From positions 1 to 5,514 of the forward strand of contig CAIRDL010000945.1 in the NCBI GenBank assembly GCA_903877345.1: a DNA stretch of 5,514 nucleotides. The letters are read 5' to 3'. The position numbers were made by a program, and so were the translations under genes. The notes under the pieces are model-generated. The model searched no databases. It was not told the DNA's origin and saw only the letters and a list, made by a program, of their open reading frames with translations. Positions 1-5,137 of this stretch are shown here, one piece after another; positions within the stretch are counted from its first letter, which is position 1; every line of letters begins with the position of its first letter. The stretch comes from an uncultured Oscillochloris sp. (lineage in GTDB: Bacteria; Chloroflexota; Chloroflexia; Chloroflexales; Chloroflexaceae).

Positions 1-179
1 CCAGCCTGCCCACCATCCAGGAACTCAAGGATCGGGCGCGCTCGTTCACGGATCGCGTGGCCCGCGCCGCCGATGAGTTCGGCACCGGGATCGAGCGGGC
101 CGCCGTGCGCGGAGCCTCCGATGTCGAGCGCACCACGGTTAAGGTGGACGAGTGGGTTGATCGAGCGGTGAAGAGTTAG
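1..179 (+). CDS. C-terminal fragment of an unrecognised charged helical protein (5' truncated)
   Basis: The reading frame enters from the left edge (first full codon at base 3) and gives 58 residues before a TAG stop at 177-179. The frame is supported by strong G/C preference at third codon positions and by a protein-like composition rich in Arg, Asp, Glu, Ala and Val, with regularly spaced hydrophobic residues (such as IQELKDRARSF and VDEWVDRAV). That pattern fits amphipathic helices or a coiled coil. No Cys, no membrane segment and no catalytic motif are visible. I do not recognise a family and the N-terminal part is outside the window. Two hairpins follow 24 and 55 bases after the stop, the second with a T-run, so transcription probably ends there. 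An alternative frame starting at base 1 is also open for most of this stretch, but it gives a Pro/Ser-rich translation typical of an out-of-frame reading. Confidence 0.6.
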   Translation, partial: SLPTIQELKDRARSFTDRVARAADEFGTGIERAAVRGASDVERTTVKVDEWVDRAVKS

Positions 180-203
180 TCCGTTTGACACGAACTTCGC
201 AGG

Positions 204-228
204 GCCAAGGGTGCTGAACACCGTTGGC
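204..228 (+). other. Hairpin downstream of the first gene
   Basis: The arms 204-213 (GCCAAGGGTG) and 219-228 (CACCGTTGGC) pair over 10 positions with one G-G mismatch around a 5-base loop, CTGAA. It lies 24 bases after the stop of the upstream gene and has no T-run after it. It may protect the 3' end of that transcript or help the terminator that follows. Its role is inferred from position only. Confidence 0.5.
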
Positions 229-234
229 TAGGCC

Positions 235-311
235 GAGGAGCGTGGGGAAGCGAGAGTGCGGGAGGCTTCCCTCCCGCCATTCTCTCCCTCCTCTACGCTC
301 CTCTGTTTTTT
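235..311 (+). terminator. Probable Rho-independent terminator (long interrupted stem plus T6)
   Basis: An outer perfect 9-bp stem (GAGGAGCGT at 235-243 with ACGCTCCTC at 295-303) encloses an imperfect middle section. The tip is a perfect 8-bp GC-rich hairpin (GCGGGAGG at 258-265, loop CTTC, CCTCCCGC at 270-277). GAGAG at 252-256 can also pair with CTCTC at 282-286. Two bases after the outer stem comes a run of six T (306-311). The order of stem then T-run fits termination of + strand transcripts from the gene ending at 179. The stem is longer than a typical intrinsic terminator, so it might instead be a repeat element that supplies a terminator. Confidence 0.55.
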
Positions 312-350
312 AGACAAGGTTTCAGGTGCCAGGTTTCAGATTTACCGCTC

Positions 351-407
351 GTAGTGCAGGCTTCCAGCCTGCCGACGCGCATCTGGCAGGCTGGAAGCCC
401 GCACTAC
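351..407. repeat. REP-like nested palindrome (23-bp arms, 11-base loop)
   Basis: The left arm 351-373 starts GTAGTGCAGGCTTCCAGCC and the right arm 385-407 is its reverse complement at 22 of 23 positions, separated by 11 bases (374-384). Each arm is itself palindromic: CAGGCT-TCC-AGCCTG on the left, and a one-mismatch version on the right. The element can therefore fold as one long hairpin or as two small ones. It has no coding capacity and no T-run. From memory, similar GCAGGCTGGAAGCC-type palindromes occur as dispersed intergenic repeats in several phyla, including Chloroflexota. Whether it is dispersed in this genome cannot be seen from one copy. Confidence 0.75.
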
Positions 408-495
408 GGGTAGCGCATCCTGTAAAGCACCCGCGAACCTTGTCTTACTCAGATGTGCCTTCGCTGCCTGCACTAGAACGAAGTGGTTCACCCCT

Positions 496-1668
496 ATGCA
501 GATCGTTATCCTCGGCGCGGGTTATGCCGGCCTCCGCGCTGCCCTCGACCTCGATCTCCTGTTGCGCGAGCGCAAGCGGACGGATACGGTGATTTTGGTT
601 GACCAATGCCCGTACCACCAACTGGTTCAAGTCCTCCACCATACGGTCGCCTCCAGTGCGCCTGTCCAGGAGGCGATTTACGATCTGGCGACGCTGTTGA
701 GCAAAAGCAAGGTGCGTTTTGTGCAGGGCCGGGCCGCTAAGCTCGCCCCGCAGGCTTGTCAAGTCATTCTGGAAGATGGGCAGCTTTTGACCTACGACCG
801 ACTGGTGATCACCTTGGGCGCGGAAACGGCTTACCAAGTGCCTGGTGCGGAGGCCAACACTCTCGATTTGCGGACGTACGAACACGCCGTGCGGCTGCAC
901 AATCACCTGATCGCCCAGTTTACCGCCGCCGCCAAGACAAGCGACCCGCAGGAGCAGCGCATGTTGCTGACGACGGCCATTGTGGGCGGAAGTTACACCG
1001 GCTGTCAGTTGGCGGGCGAACTCGCCGCTTGGGCTGATGATCTTTGTCGTGAGACCGGCGCACCCCGCCCGCAGGTGCGGATTGCGCTACTCGAACGCGG
1101 TCACTTGCTGCTACGGGATTTCGGCCTGTGGGCGACGCGTGAGGCCGAACGCGCCCTTGATAAGCTCGGCGTGAGCGTCTATCTTGACACCTCCGTTGAG
1201 TCGGTTGAACCACGGGCGCTGCTCGTCGAAGGTGGGCAGGTGTTGCGCGCCGCCACGCTGGTCTGGGCTGCTGGCGTGAAAGGCCCCGACCTGTTGCGGG
1301 CCTCCGGGCTGCCGGTTGACGCCACGGGGCATGTGCGTACCGACCGCTTCTTGCGCGTCCTGGAAAACCCCCTGATCTTCGCCGCCGGCGATTGTGCCGT
1401 CATTCCCGACCCGTTTGCGGGCCAAGTACCCGCCACGGCTTCATATGCAATGCGCCAGGGTTCGCATCTCGCCGATAGTCTGATGGCCGAGCTTGAGGGC
1501 CGTGAGCCGCGCCTGTATGATCCGGCCCGCCTTGGGGGGTTGGTTTCTCTCGGCCCTGAATATGCGGTCGGCAACCCGCTTGGTATCCCGCTTACGGGCT
1601 ATCCGGCGGTGCTGATGAAGAAGAGCATCGAGCGCTGGTATCGCTTCCTGTTGACAGATCAAAGCTGA
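496..1668 (+). CDS. FAD-dependent NAD(P)H oxidoreductase, NDH-2-like, atypical active site
   Basis: This 390-residue protein has the two-dinucleotide-binding-domain fold of type II NADH:quinone oxidoreductases, membrane-associated enzymes that pass electrons from NADH through FAD to quinone. Visible motifs are the FAD-binding GAGYAG at residues 7-12 with acidic D36 ending the second strand, a second nucleotide-binding loop VGGSYTG at 163-169 with E200 ending its second strand (which favours NADH over NADPH), and the FAD-contacting AAGDCA at 296-301. A C-terminal stretch (about 347-385, including LTGYPAVLMKK and a Trp/Tyr-rich end) looks like the NDH-2 membrane-binding tail. Several NDH-2 signatures are changed. 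The conserved Glu after TGx is Q171, the third Gly of the second GxGxxG loop is S166, and the usual AQxAxQ quinone motif reads ASYAMR (315-320). The acceptor may therefore not be quinone. The start is chosen because GAGYAG follows immediately, as is usual in the family; the ribosome binding site is weak (GAAGTGG, 480-486). It appears to be a separate unit from the radical SAM genes, which have their own promoter. Confidence 0.85.
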   Translation: MQIVILGAGYAGLRAALDLDLLLRERKRTDTVILVDQCPYHQLVQVLHHTVASSAPVQEAIYDLATLLSKSKVRFVQGRAAKLAPQACQVILEDGQLLTYDRLVITLGAETAYQVPGAEANTLDLRTYEHAVRLHNHLIAQFTAAAKTSDPQEQRMLLTTAIVGGSYTGCQLAGELAAWADDLCRETGAPRPQVRIALLERGHLLLRDFGLWATREAERALDKLGVSVYLDTSVESVEPRALLVEGGQVLRAATLVWAAGVKGPDLLRASGLPVDATGHVRTDRFLRVLENPLIFAAGDCAVIPDPFAGQVPATASYAMRQGSHLADSLMAELEGREPRLYDPARLGGLVSLGPEYAVGNPLGIPLTGYPAVLMKKSIERWYRFLLTDQS

Positions 1669-1709
1669 CTACTTACACTAGATTCACAGCTTTCATCTTT
1701 CTAAACTTC

Positions 1710-1738
1710 TGGACAGCTAGGATAAGGTGCGTTATAAT
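1710..1738 (+). promoter_or_regulatory. Sigma-70-type promoter for the radical SAM pair
   Basis: TGGACA at 1710-1715 (5 of 6 matches to TTGACA) is separated by exactly 17 bases from a perfect TATAAT at 1733-1738. It lies in an AT-richer stretch between the flavoprotein stop and the radical SAM start. Transcription would begin near 1745, giving a 5' leader of about 170 nt before the ATG at 1915. It is the best promoter match in the window. No operator repeat is evident around it. Confidence 0.75.
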
Positions 1739-1744
1739 CGCGCC

Positions 1745-1914
1745 ATTCGGGGACGCGCACGGCTTTGGGCCGCGAGGCCACCCAACCGCATCGAGGCTCT
1801 AAGGCGCAATGTCGCCAACCGTCCTCGCACTGTAGCGGGGGTGTTTCTCTTACCGTTGGAGAGCCGCAAGCTGTTGCGGCTCCACTGGGTTTCCGCGCCT
1901 AAAGGACTTATTCT
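1745..1914 (+). promoter_or_regulatory. Long structured 5' leader of the radical SAM operon; riboswitch candidate of unknown class
   Basis: The leader contains a series of possible stems. TTGGG 1765-1769 pairs with CCCAA 1781-1785, enclosing CC-GCGA-GG with a GNRA-type tetraloop. GGCG 1803-1806 pairs with CGCC 1813-1816. CCTCGC 1823-1828 pairs with GCGGGG 1835-1840 (one T-G pair) around loop ACTGTA. GAGCCGCAA 1861-1869 pairs perfectly with TTGCGGCTC 1874-1882 around GCTG. AGGCGC 1802-1807 can instead pair with GCGCCT 1895-1900, which would compete with the GGCG hairpin and place a junction directly beside the ribosome binding site at 1901. The pieces GTCCTCGCACTGTAGCGG and CCACTGGG resemble, in order, parts of the cobalamin riboswitch core. 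However, the GGTG signature reads GGCG and no B12 box is seen before the start codon. Structured is well supported; the class is not. Confidence 0.45.
1901..1906 (+). promoter_or_regulatory. Ribosome binding site of the first radical SAM gene
   Basis: AAAGGA lies 8 bases before the ATG at 1915. It fixes the start codon and sits immediately after the possible long-range stem ending at 1900, so folding of the leader could affect its access. Confidence 0.65.
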
Positions 1915-3450
1915 ATGAGTGGAACGCCGCAAACTCGCTCGACCGACGCTTTGCTGGAACCGCTCGGAACTACAGATACACCTTCAGCCTCGCCCGTTCC
2001 GCTCCGTGATCCGGCCACGATCCGCCCGTTACGCATCCTCCTCGTTACTCCCAAAGGCAAAAAAGAGGAAGACACGAGCCAAAAGGCCCTCTTCTCAATG
2101 GCAGTCGGCGTGCTCGTAAGTATTACGCCGCAGCAGCATGAGGTTGAGTTGGCCGATGAGATCTTCGGCGATACCATCAATTACGCGGGCAAGTACGATC
2201 TGGTTGGCATCACCACGCGCACGCTGAACGCCACGCGGGCCTACGAGATCGCCGACGCCTTCCGTGTCCGTGGTACGCCGGTGGTGCTTGGTGGCGTCCA
2301 CGTCTCCTTCAACTACGATGAGGCGCTGGTTCATGCCGATTGTGTGGTTAGCGGTGAGGCTGAACACCTTTGGGCCGCCTTGCTCCAGGATCTGGTTGAC
2401 GGCAAACTCCAGCGCCGCTACGAGGCGCAAAACTTCCCGCCGGTGAACGAGGTGCCGAGCATTGACTACGAGCGCATCTTCCGCGCTAGTAAGCGCGGCA
2501 AGGTTGACTCGCGTAAGTCAATTCCGATCTACATCACTCGTGGCTGCCCCTTCACCTGCTCGTTCTGCGTCACGCCTAACTTCACCGGGCGGCTCTATCG
2601 TTCGCAAGAGCCGGAGGCGATTCGGCAGCAGATTGCCACTGCTAAGCGGGTCTGGTTCCGCGAATCGCGCTACGGCACCAAACCCTGGTTTATGTTCACC
2701 GATGAAAATCTGGGTGTGAACAAGCCGCGTATGTGGGAAGTGATGGAGGTGTTGGCCGAGTGCAACATCCGCTTCAGCAGTTTTATCAGTCTGAAATTCC
2801 TGGATGATGCGAAGACGGTCGAACTGTTGGTGAAGGCGGGTTGCGCGATGGCTCTGGTGGGCTTCGAGTCGATCAACCAAGAGACGCTGAAAGCCTATAA
2901 CAAGGGCCGGATCAACACCGCCGCCGACTACTCGCGGATTATCAGCGACTGCCGCAAGGCGGGGCTGCCCATTCAGGGCAACTTCCTCGTCAACCCGGCA
3001 ATTGACACCTATGAGGACATGGACGCGACCGTGAAATTCGTGGTCGAAAATGCCCTGGTGATGCCGATCTACTCGATCCTTACGCCCTATCCTGGTACCC
3101 AACTGTACCTAGACTATAAGGCCCAGGGGTTGGTGGTTGATGAGGATTGGGACAAGTACACGGCCCACAACTTGGTGGTGCGCTGTGACCGCTACGACCC
3201 CTACGAGTACCAGATCACGTACTTGGAGCATTTCCTGGGCATGTTTACGTGGCGGGCGAATATTCGCCGGGTGCGAAAAAATAGCAGTCGGTTGATCGCC
3301 ACGGTGACTAGTTTGGTCTTCCGGCGCAATCTGCAAGACCAGCTTGCGAATTGCAAGGCGGGTGTGCGCCGCCCGGTGTCGCAAGAGCATTTGCGCCGCC
3401 CCACGCCGGTTGAAGAGCCACCCGTTGAGTCGCTGGTCGGAACGGACTAG
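1915..3450 (+). CDS. B12-binding-domain radical SAM protein 1 (substrate unknown)
   Basis: This 511-residue protein has a flexible N-terminus (1-37), a cobalamin-type Rossmann domain (about 38-165, with VVLGGVHVS at 123-131 and GEAE at 147-150), and a radical SAM barrel (about 203-400). The barrel carries C211, C215 and C218 in CPFTCSFC, which bind the 4Fe-4S cluster that cleaves S-adenosylmethionine. Further barrel motifs are FTDEN (261-265), GFES (316-319) and TPYPGT (390-395). The B12 domain lacks DxHxxG, as is usual in this class, where cobalamin binds without the His ligand. Members carry out methylations, ring closures and other radical reactions on lipids, tetrapyrroles and antibiotics, and BchE and HpnP are relatives by domain plan. 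I cannot assign a substrate. Odd points are NPAID (360-364) where relatives usually have FGFD, and a basic C-terminal tail (about 447-511) that the neighbouring paralog lacks. The start is supported by AAAGGA 8 bases upstream. It is followed after 93 bases by a paralog, probably co-transcribed. Confidence 0.9.
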   Translation: MSGTPQTRSTDALLEPLGTTDTPSASPVPLRDPATIRPLRILLVTPKGKKEEDTSQKALFSMAVGVLVSITPQQHEVELADEIFGDTINYAGKYDLVGITTRTLNATRAYEIADAFRVRGTPVVLGGVHVSFNYDEALVHADCVVSGEAEHLWAALLQDLVDGKLQRRYEAQNFPPVNEVPSIDYERIFRASKRGKVDSRKSIPIYITRGCPFTCSFCVTPNFTGRLYRSQEPEAIRQQIATAKRVWFRESRYGTKPWFMFTDENLGVNKPRMWEVMEVLAECNIRFSSFISLKFLDDAKTVELLVKAGCAMALVGFESINQETLKAYNKGRINTAADYSRIISDCRKAGLPIQGNFLVNPAIDTYEDMDATVKFVVENALVMPIYSILTPYPGTQLYLDYKAQGLVVDEDWDKYTAHNLVVRCDRYDPYEYQITYLEHFLGMFTWRANIRRVRKNSSRLIATVTSLVFRRNLQDQLANCKAGVRRPVSQEHLRRPTPVEEPPVESLVGTD

Positions 3451-3475
3451 GCTAGGTCGGCGGAAAGACGCTACG

Positions 3476-3526
3476 TTTTTAACCACGAAACCCATGAAGA
3501 TTACGCAGGCGCAAGCTCCTGGGTTT
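3476..3526. repeat. Degenerate 9-bp repeats and weak hairpin between the radical SAM genes
   Basis: After a T5 run (3476-3480) the spacer shows three decayed 9-base units (ACCACGAAA, CCCATGAAG, ATTACGCAG from 3482). They recall the ACCACGAAG-type intergenic repeats seen in many bacteria. AAACCCA (3488-3494) and TGGGTTT (3520-3526) pair perfectly across a 25-base loop. There is no GC-rich stem before the T5 run, so this is not a convincing terminator and read-through into the next gene is expected. Confidence 0.3.
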
Positions 3527-3543
3527 GTAAGGCAGAACATTCT

Positions 3544-4929
3544 ATGAGTTCGCTGATTGAGTCGGAGACGGTTGAGCAGGTGCGGCGACCTTTCATCGCC
3601 CCGACCAAGCGCAAGAAGTGGCTGGTCATCCAGCCTAAGTCTGACACCCCCCTGATGGTCGATTCTGGCAAGGTGAGTATGCCACTCAATTTGCTGATGG
3701 TCGCCACGCAGGCAAAGGGCCATTTTGAGATTGATTTTCTTGATGAGCGGATTGGCGATAAAGTACCCGATGATCTCTCGGAATACGATATTATCGCCAT
3801 GACTTCGCGCACGCTCAATGCGCGGCGGGCCTACGCCATTGGCGACAAGGCGTTGGCGCAGGGCAAGCAAGTCATTCTTGGCGGCGTTCACCCCACGATG
3901 ATGCCCGACGAGGCGCTGCGGCATGCCTCTTCGGTTGTCTTTGGTGAAATCGAGTCGATCTACGATGAGCTTACCCAAGATATTTATGAGGGTACGCTCA
4001 AGCCACTTTACAAGCCGGAAGCGGCGGCGGGTTGGAAGTCGCTGACGGAGATGGCGCACCCCGACTTCAGCTTTGCCCGCCGCTCAAAGCACACGAGCAA
4101 CTACTCGGAACGGCTGCCGTTGCTCGCGACCAAGGGCTGCCCTGTCGGTTGTAACTTCTGTTGCACGCCGCGCATCTATGGCAAGACCTTCCGTACCCGC
4201 GAATTGGAGCACATGCTCGCCGAGATTAGGTCGCACCAAAGCTTTGCCGGGCGCGAGAACGTGCGCTTCTCGTTTATGGACGACAACATCTGCTTCAAGC
4301 CCGCCTACGCCGAAGAGCTTTTCAATGCGCTGGTTGGTCTGGGGACGAAGTGGAACGCCAATATTTCGATGAACTTCCTCGAGAAGGCCGAGTTTGTGGA
4401 TCTGGCGGCCCAGGCGGGTTGCGAGATGTTCAATGTTGGCTTCGAGTCGGTTTCCCCTGAGACGATTAAGTATGTGCATAAAGGCTCGAATCGGGTAGGC
4501 CGCTACGAAGAGATTGTCGCCAACGTGCATAAGCGGGGCATCGCTATTCAGGGCTACTTTATCTTTGGTTTTGATACTGACACCCCGAGCAGCTTTCAAC
4601 ACACCTTTGACTTTATTATGAAGAACCGGATCGAGTTCCCGGTTTTCACGATTGCCACGCCTTTCCCCGGTACGCCGTGGTATGAAGAGATGAAGCCGCG
4701 CATCGTGCAGCATGACTGGAATAAGTACGATACGTTCCATTACATGTACGAGCCGGAGAAGCTGCCGAAAGAGCAGTTTCTGAAGAACTTTATTAAGGTA
4801 CAGCGGGCGATCTACTCGTGGCCGGCGATTTTGCAACGGCTTGGCCCGCGTAAGCCGGATTGGGTTTGGTTGGTCAATCTGGCGATGCACTATTTCTCGC
4901 AGCGGCTGACGCCGGAGACGTTTCTGTAG
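3544..4929 (+). CDS. B12-binding-domain radical SAM protein 2, paralog of the upstream gene
   Basis: This 461-residue protein has a cobalamin-type Rossmann domain (about 25-150, with VILGGVHPT at 110-118 and GEIE at 134-137), again without DxHxxG. A radical SAM barrel follows (about 190-385), with cluster ligands C199, C203 and C206 in CPVGCNFC and an extra adjacent C207. Further motifs are FMDDN (244-248), GFES (299-302), FGFD (341-344) and TPFPGT (372-377). The C-terminal part (about 385-435, including HDWNKYD and YSWPAIL) resembles the domain found at the end of HpnP-like enzymes. It shares RTLNAxRAYxI with the upstream protein and the same order of motifs, so the two are paralogs. It keeps FGFD where the upstream protein does not, which suggests different substrates or steps. 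AAGG at 3529-3532 lies 11 bases before the ATG, a modest ribosome binding site. No promoter is seen in the 93-base gap, so co-transcription with the upstream gene is likely. The substrate is unknown. Confidence 0.9.
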   Translation: MSSLIESETVEQVRRPFIAPTKRKKWLVIQPKSDTPLMVDSGKVSMPLNLLMVATQAKGHFEIDFLDERIGDKVPDDLSEYDIIAMTSRTLNARRAYAIGDKALAQGKQVILGGVHPTMMPDEALRHASSVVFGEIESIYDELTQDIYEGTLKPLYKPEAAAGWKSLTEMAHPDFSFARRSKHTSNYSERLPLLATKGCPVGCNFCCTPRIYGKTFRTRELEHMLAEIRSHQSFAGRENVRFSFMDDNICFKPAYAEELFNALVGLGTKWNANISMNFLEKAEFVDLAAQAGCEMFNVGFESVSPETIKYVHKGSNRVGRYEEIVANVHKRGIAIQGYFIFGFDTDTPSSFQHTFDFIMKNRIEFPVFTIATPFPGTPWYEEMKPRIVQHDWNKYDTFHYMYEPEKLPKEQFLKNFIKVQRAIYSWPAILQRLGPRKPDWVWLVNLAMHYFSQRLTPETFL

Positions 4930-4957
4930 GTTTCTGTGCAAAGCCGGAGCGATCTGA

Positions 4958-4988
4958 CGCAAAGCCGCAAAGCCGCAAAGCCGCAAGC
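4958..4988. repeat. Tandem 8-bp repeat CGCAAAGC, nearly 4 copies
   Basis: Three perfect copies (4958-4965, 4966-4973, 4974-4981) are followed by a 7-base partial copy, CGCAAGC (4982-4988). It is non-coding and lies 29 bases after the stop of the second radical SAM gene. A further GCAAAGCC occurs just upstream at 4939-4946. Similar short CGCAAAG-type arrays are scattered in intergenic DNA of several bacterial groups. The copy number is likely to vary by slippage. No function is evident. Confidence 0.8.
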
Positions 4989-5021
4989 AGCGCGTAGGTT
5001 TTCAGATTAAACGTGTTAGCC

Positions 5022-5061
5022 CATCACAACCCCTTCCCCGGTGCGGGAGGGGGTTGTGGTG
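5022..5061. terminator. Strong hairpin after the radical SAM pair, possible terminator or repeat
   Basis: The arms 5022-5038 and 5045-5061 pair over 17 positions (two of them T-G pairs) around a 6-base loop; the left arm reads CATCACAACCCCTTCCC. It is the only strong hairpin between the stop at 4929 and the promoter at 5093, so it is the likely end point of the radical SAM transcript. There is no T-run on either strand, so it is not a standard intrinsic terminator. It may be a dispersed palindromic repeat or a 3'-end stabiliser. Confidence 0.45.
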
Positions 5062-5092
5062 TGTGGGGCGTGGCAGCGGTTGCGTCAAGCTG

Positions 5093-5101
5093 TGGTAGAA
5101 T
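5093..5101 (+). promoter_or_regulatory. Extended -10 promoter for the SRPBCC gene
   Basis: TGGTAGAAT combines an extended -10 TG with TAGAAT (5 of 6 to TATAAT) at 5096-5101. No good -35 is present at 16-18 bases upstream, which is tolerated in extended -10 promoters. Transcription would start near 5108, giving a leader of about 30 nt. Confidence 0.4.
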
Positions 5102-5137
5102 CAGGCACGGTTTCAGTTAGCACGAGAGGTTCGCCCC

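Larger units (their letters stand above)
180..495. other. 316-base intergenic region with several palindromes
   Basis: No convincing gene is seen here on either strand. From left to right it holds a hairpin (204-228), a long terminator-like stem-loop with a T-run (235-311), two copies of AGGTTTCAG 14 bases apart (317-325 and 331-339), and a nested palindromic repeat (351-407). The last 88 bases lead into the flavoprotein gene. I found no -35/-10 pair of good quality there: TTGTCT at 440-445 and TAGAAC at 474-479 are 28 bases apart, too far to act together. The promoter of the flavoprotein gene is therefore undetermined. Confidence 0.6.

Noticed and set aside
326..592. An 88-codon + strand ORF across the REP-like palindrome and into the flavoprotein gene
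   Set aside because: It runs through a palindromic repeat, overlaps the real gene start in another frame, and has no protein-like features.
445..1662. Antisense and alternate-frame ORFs over the flavoprotein gene
   Set aside because: The + strand frame carries complete FAD and NAD motifs; the other frames have low-complexity Arg/Pro/Ser-rich translations and no ribosome binding sites.
1727..1918. A 63-codon + strand ORF through the leader whose TGA overlaps the radical SAM ATG, suggesting a coupled leader peptide
   Set aside because: Its GTG start lies upstream of the -10 box and of the predicted transcription start, so it would not be transcribed intact. No later start with a ribosome binding site is visible, and the Arg-rich translation looks like non-coding GC-rich DNA.
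3451..3543. Possible terminator between the two radical SAM genes (T5 at 3476-3480)
   Set aside because: No GC-rich stem precedes the T-run; the only perfect pairing (3488-3494 with 3520-3526) lies after it with a 25-base loop.
1915..4929. Assignment of the radical SAM genes as bchE, bchQ, bchR or hpnP
   Set aside because: The domain plan agrees, but I could not match diagnostic sequence of any of these families, so a gene symbol would be a guess.
2518..4986. Long antisense ORFs on the - strand (2518-3102, 3109-4059, 4084-4986)
   Set aside because: They lie opposite clear radical SAM coding sequence, their translations are rich in Arg and His with no recognisable motif, and they are explained by the scarcity of TTA, CTA and TCA codons in the real genes.
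4958..4988. CRISPR-like repeats
   Set aside because: The units are 8 bases long and directly adjacent, with no spacers; no cas gene is present in the window.
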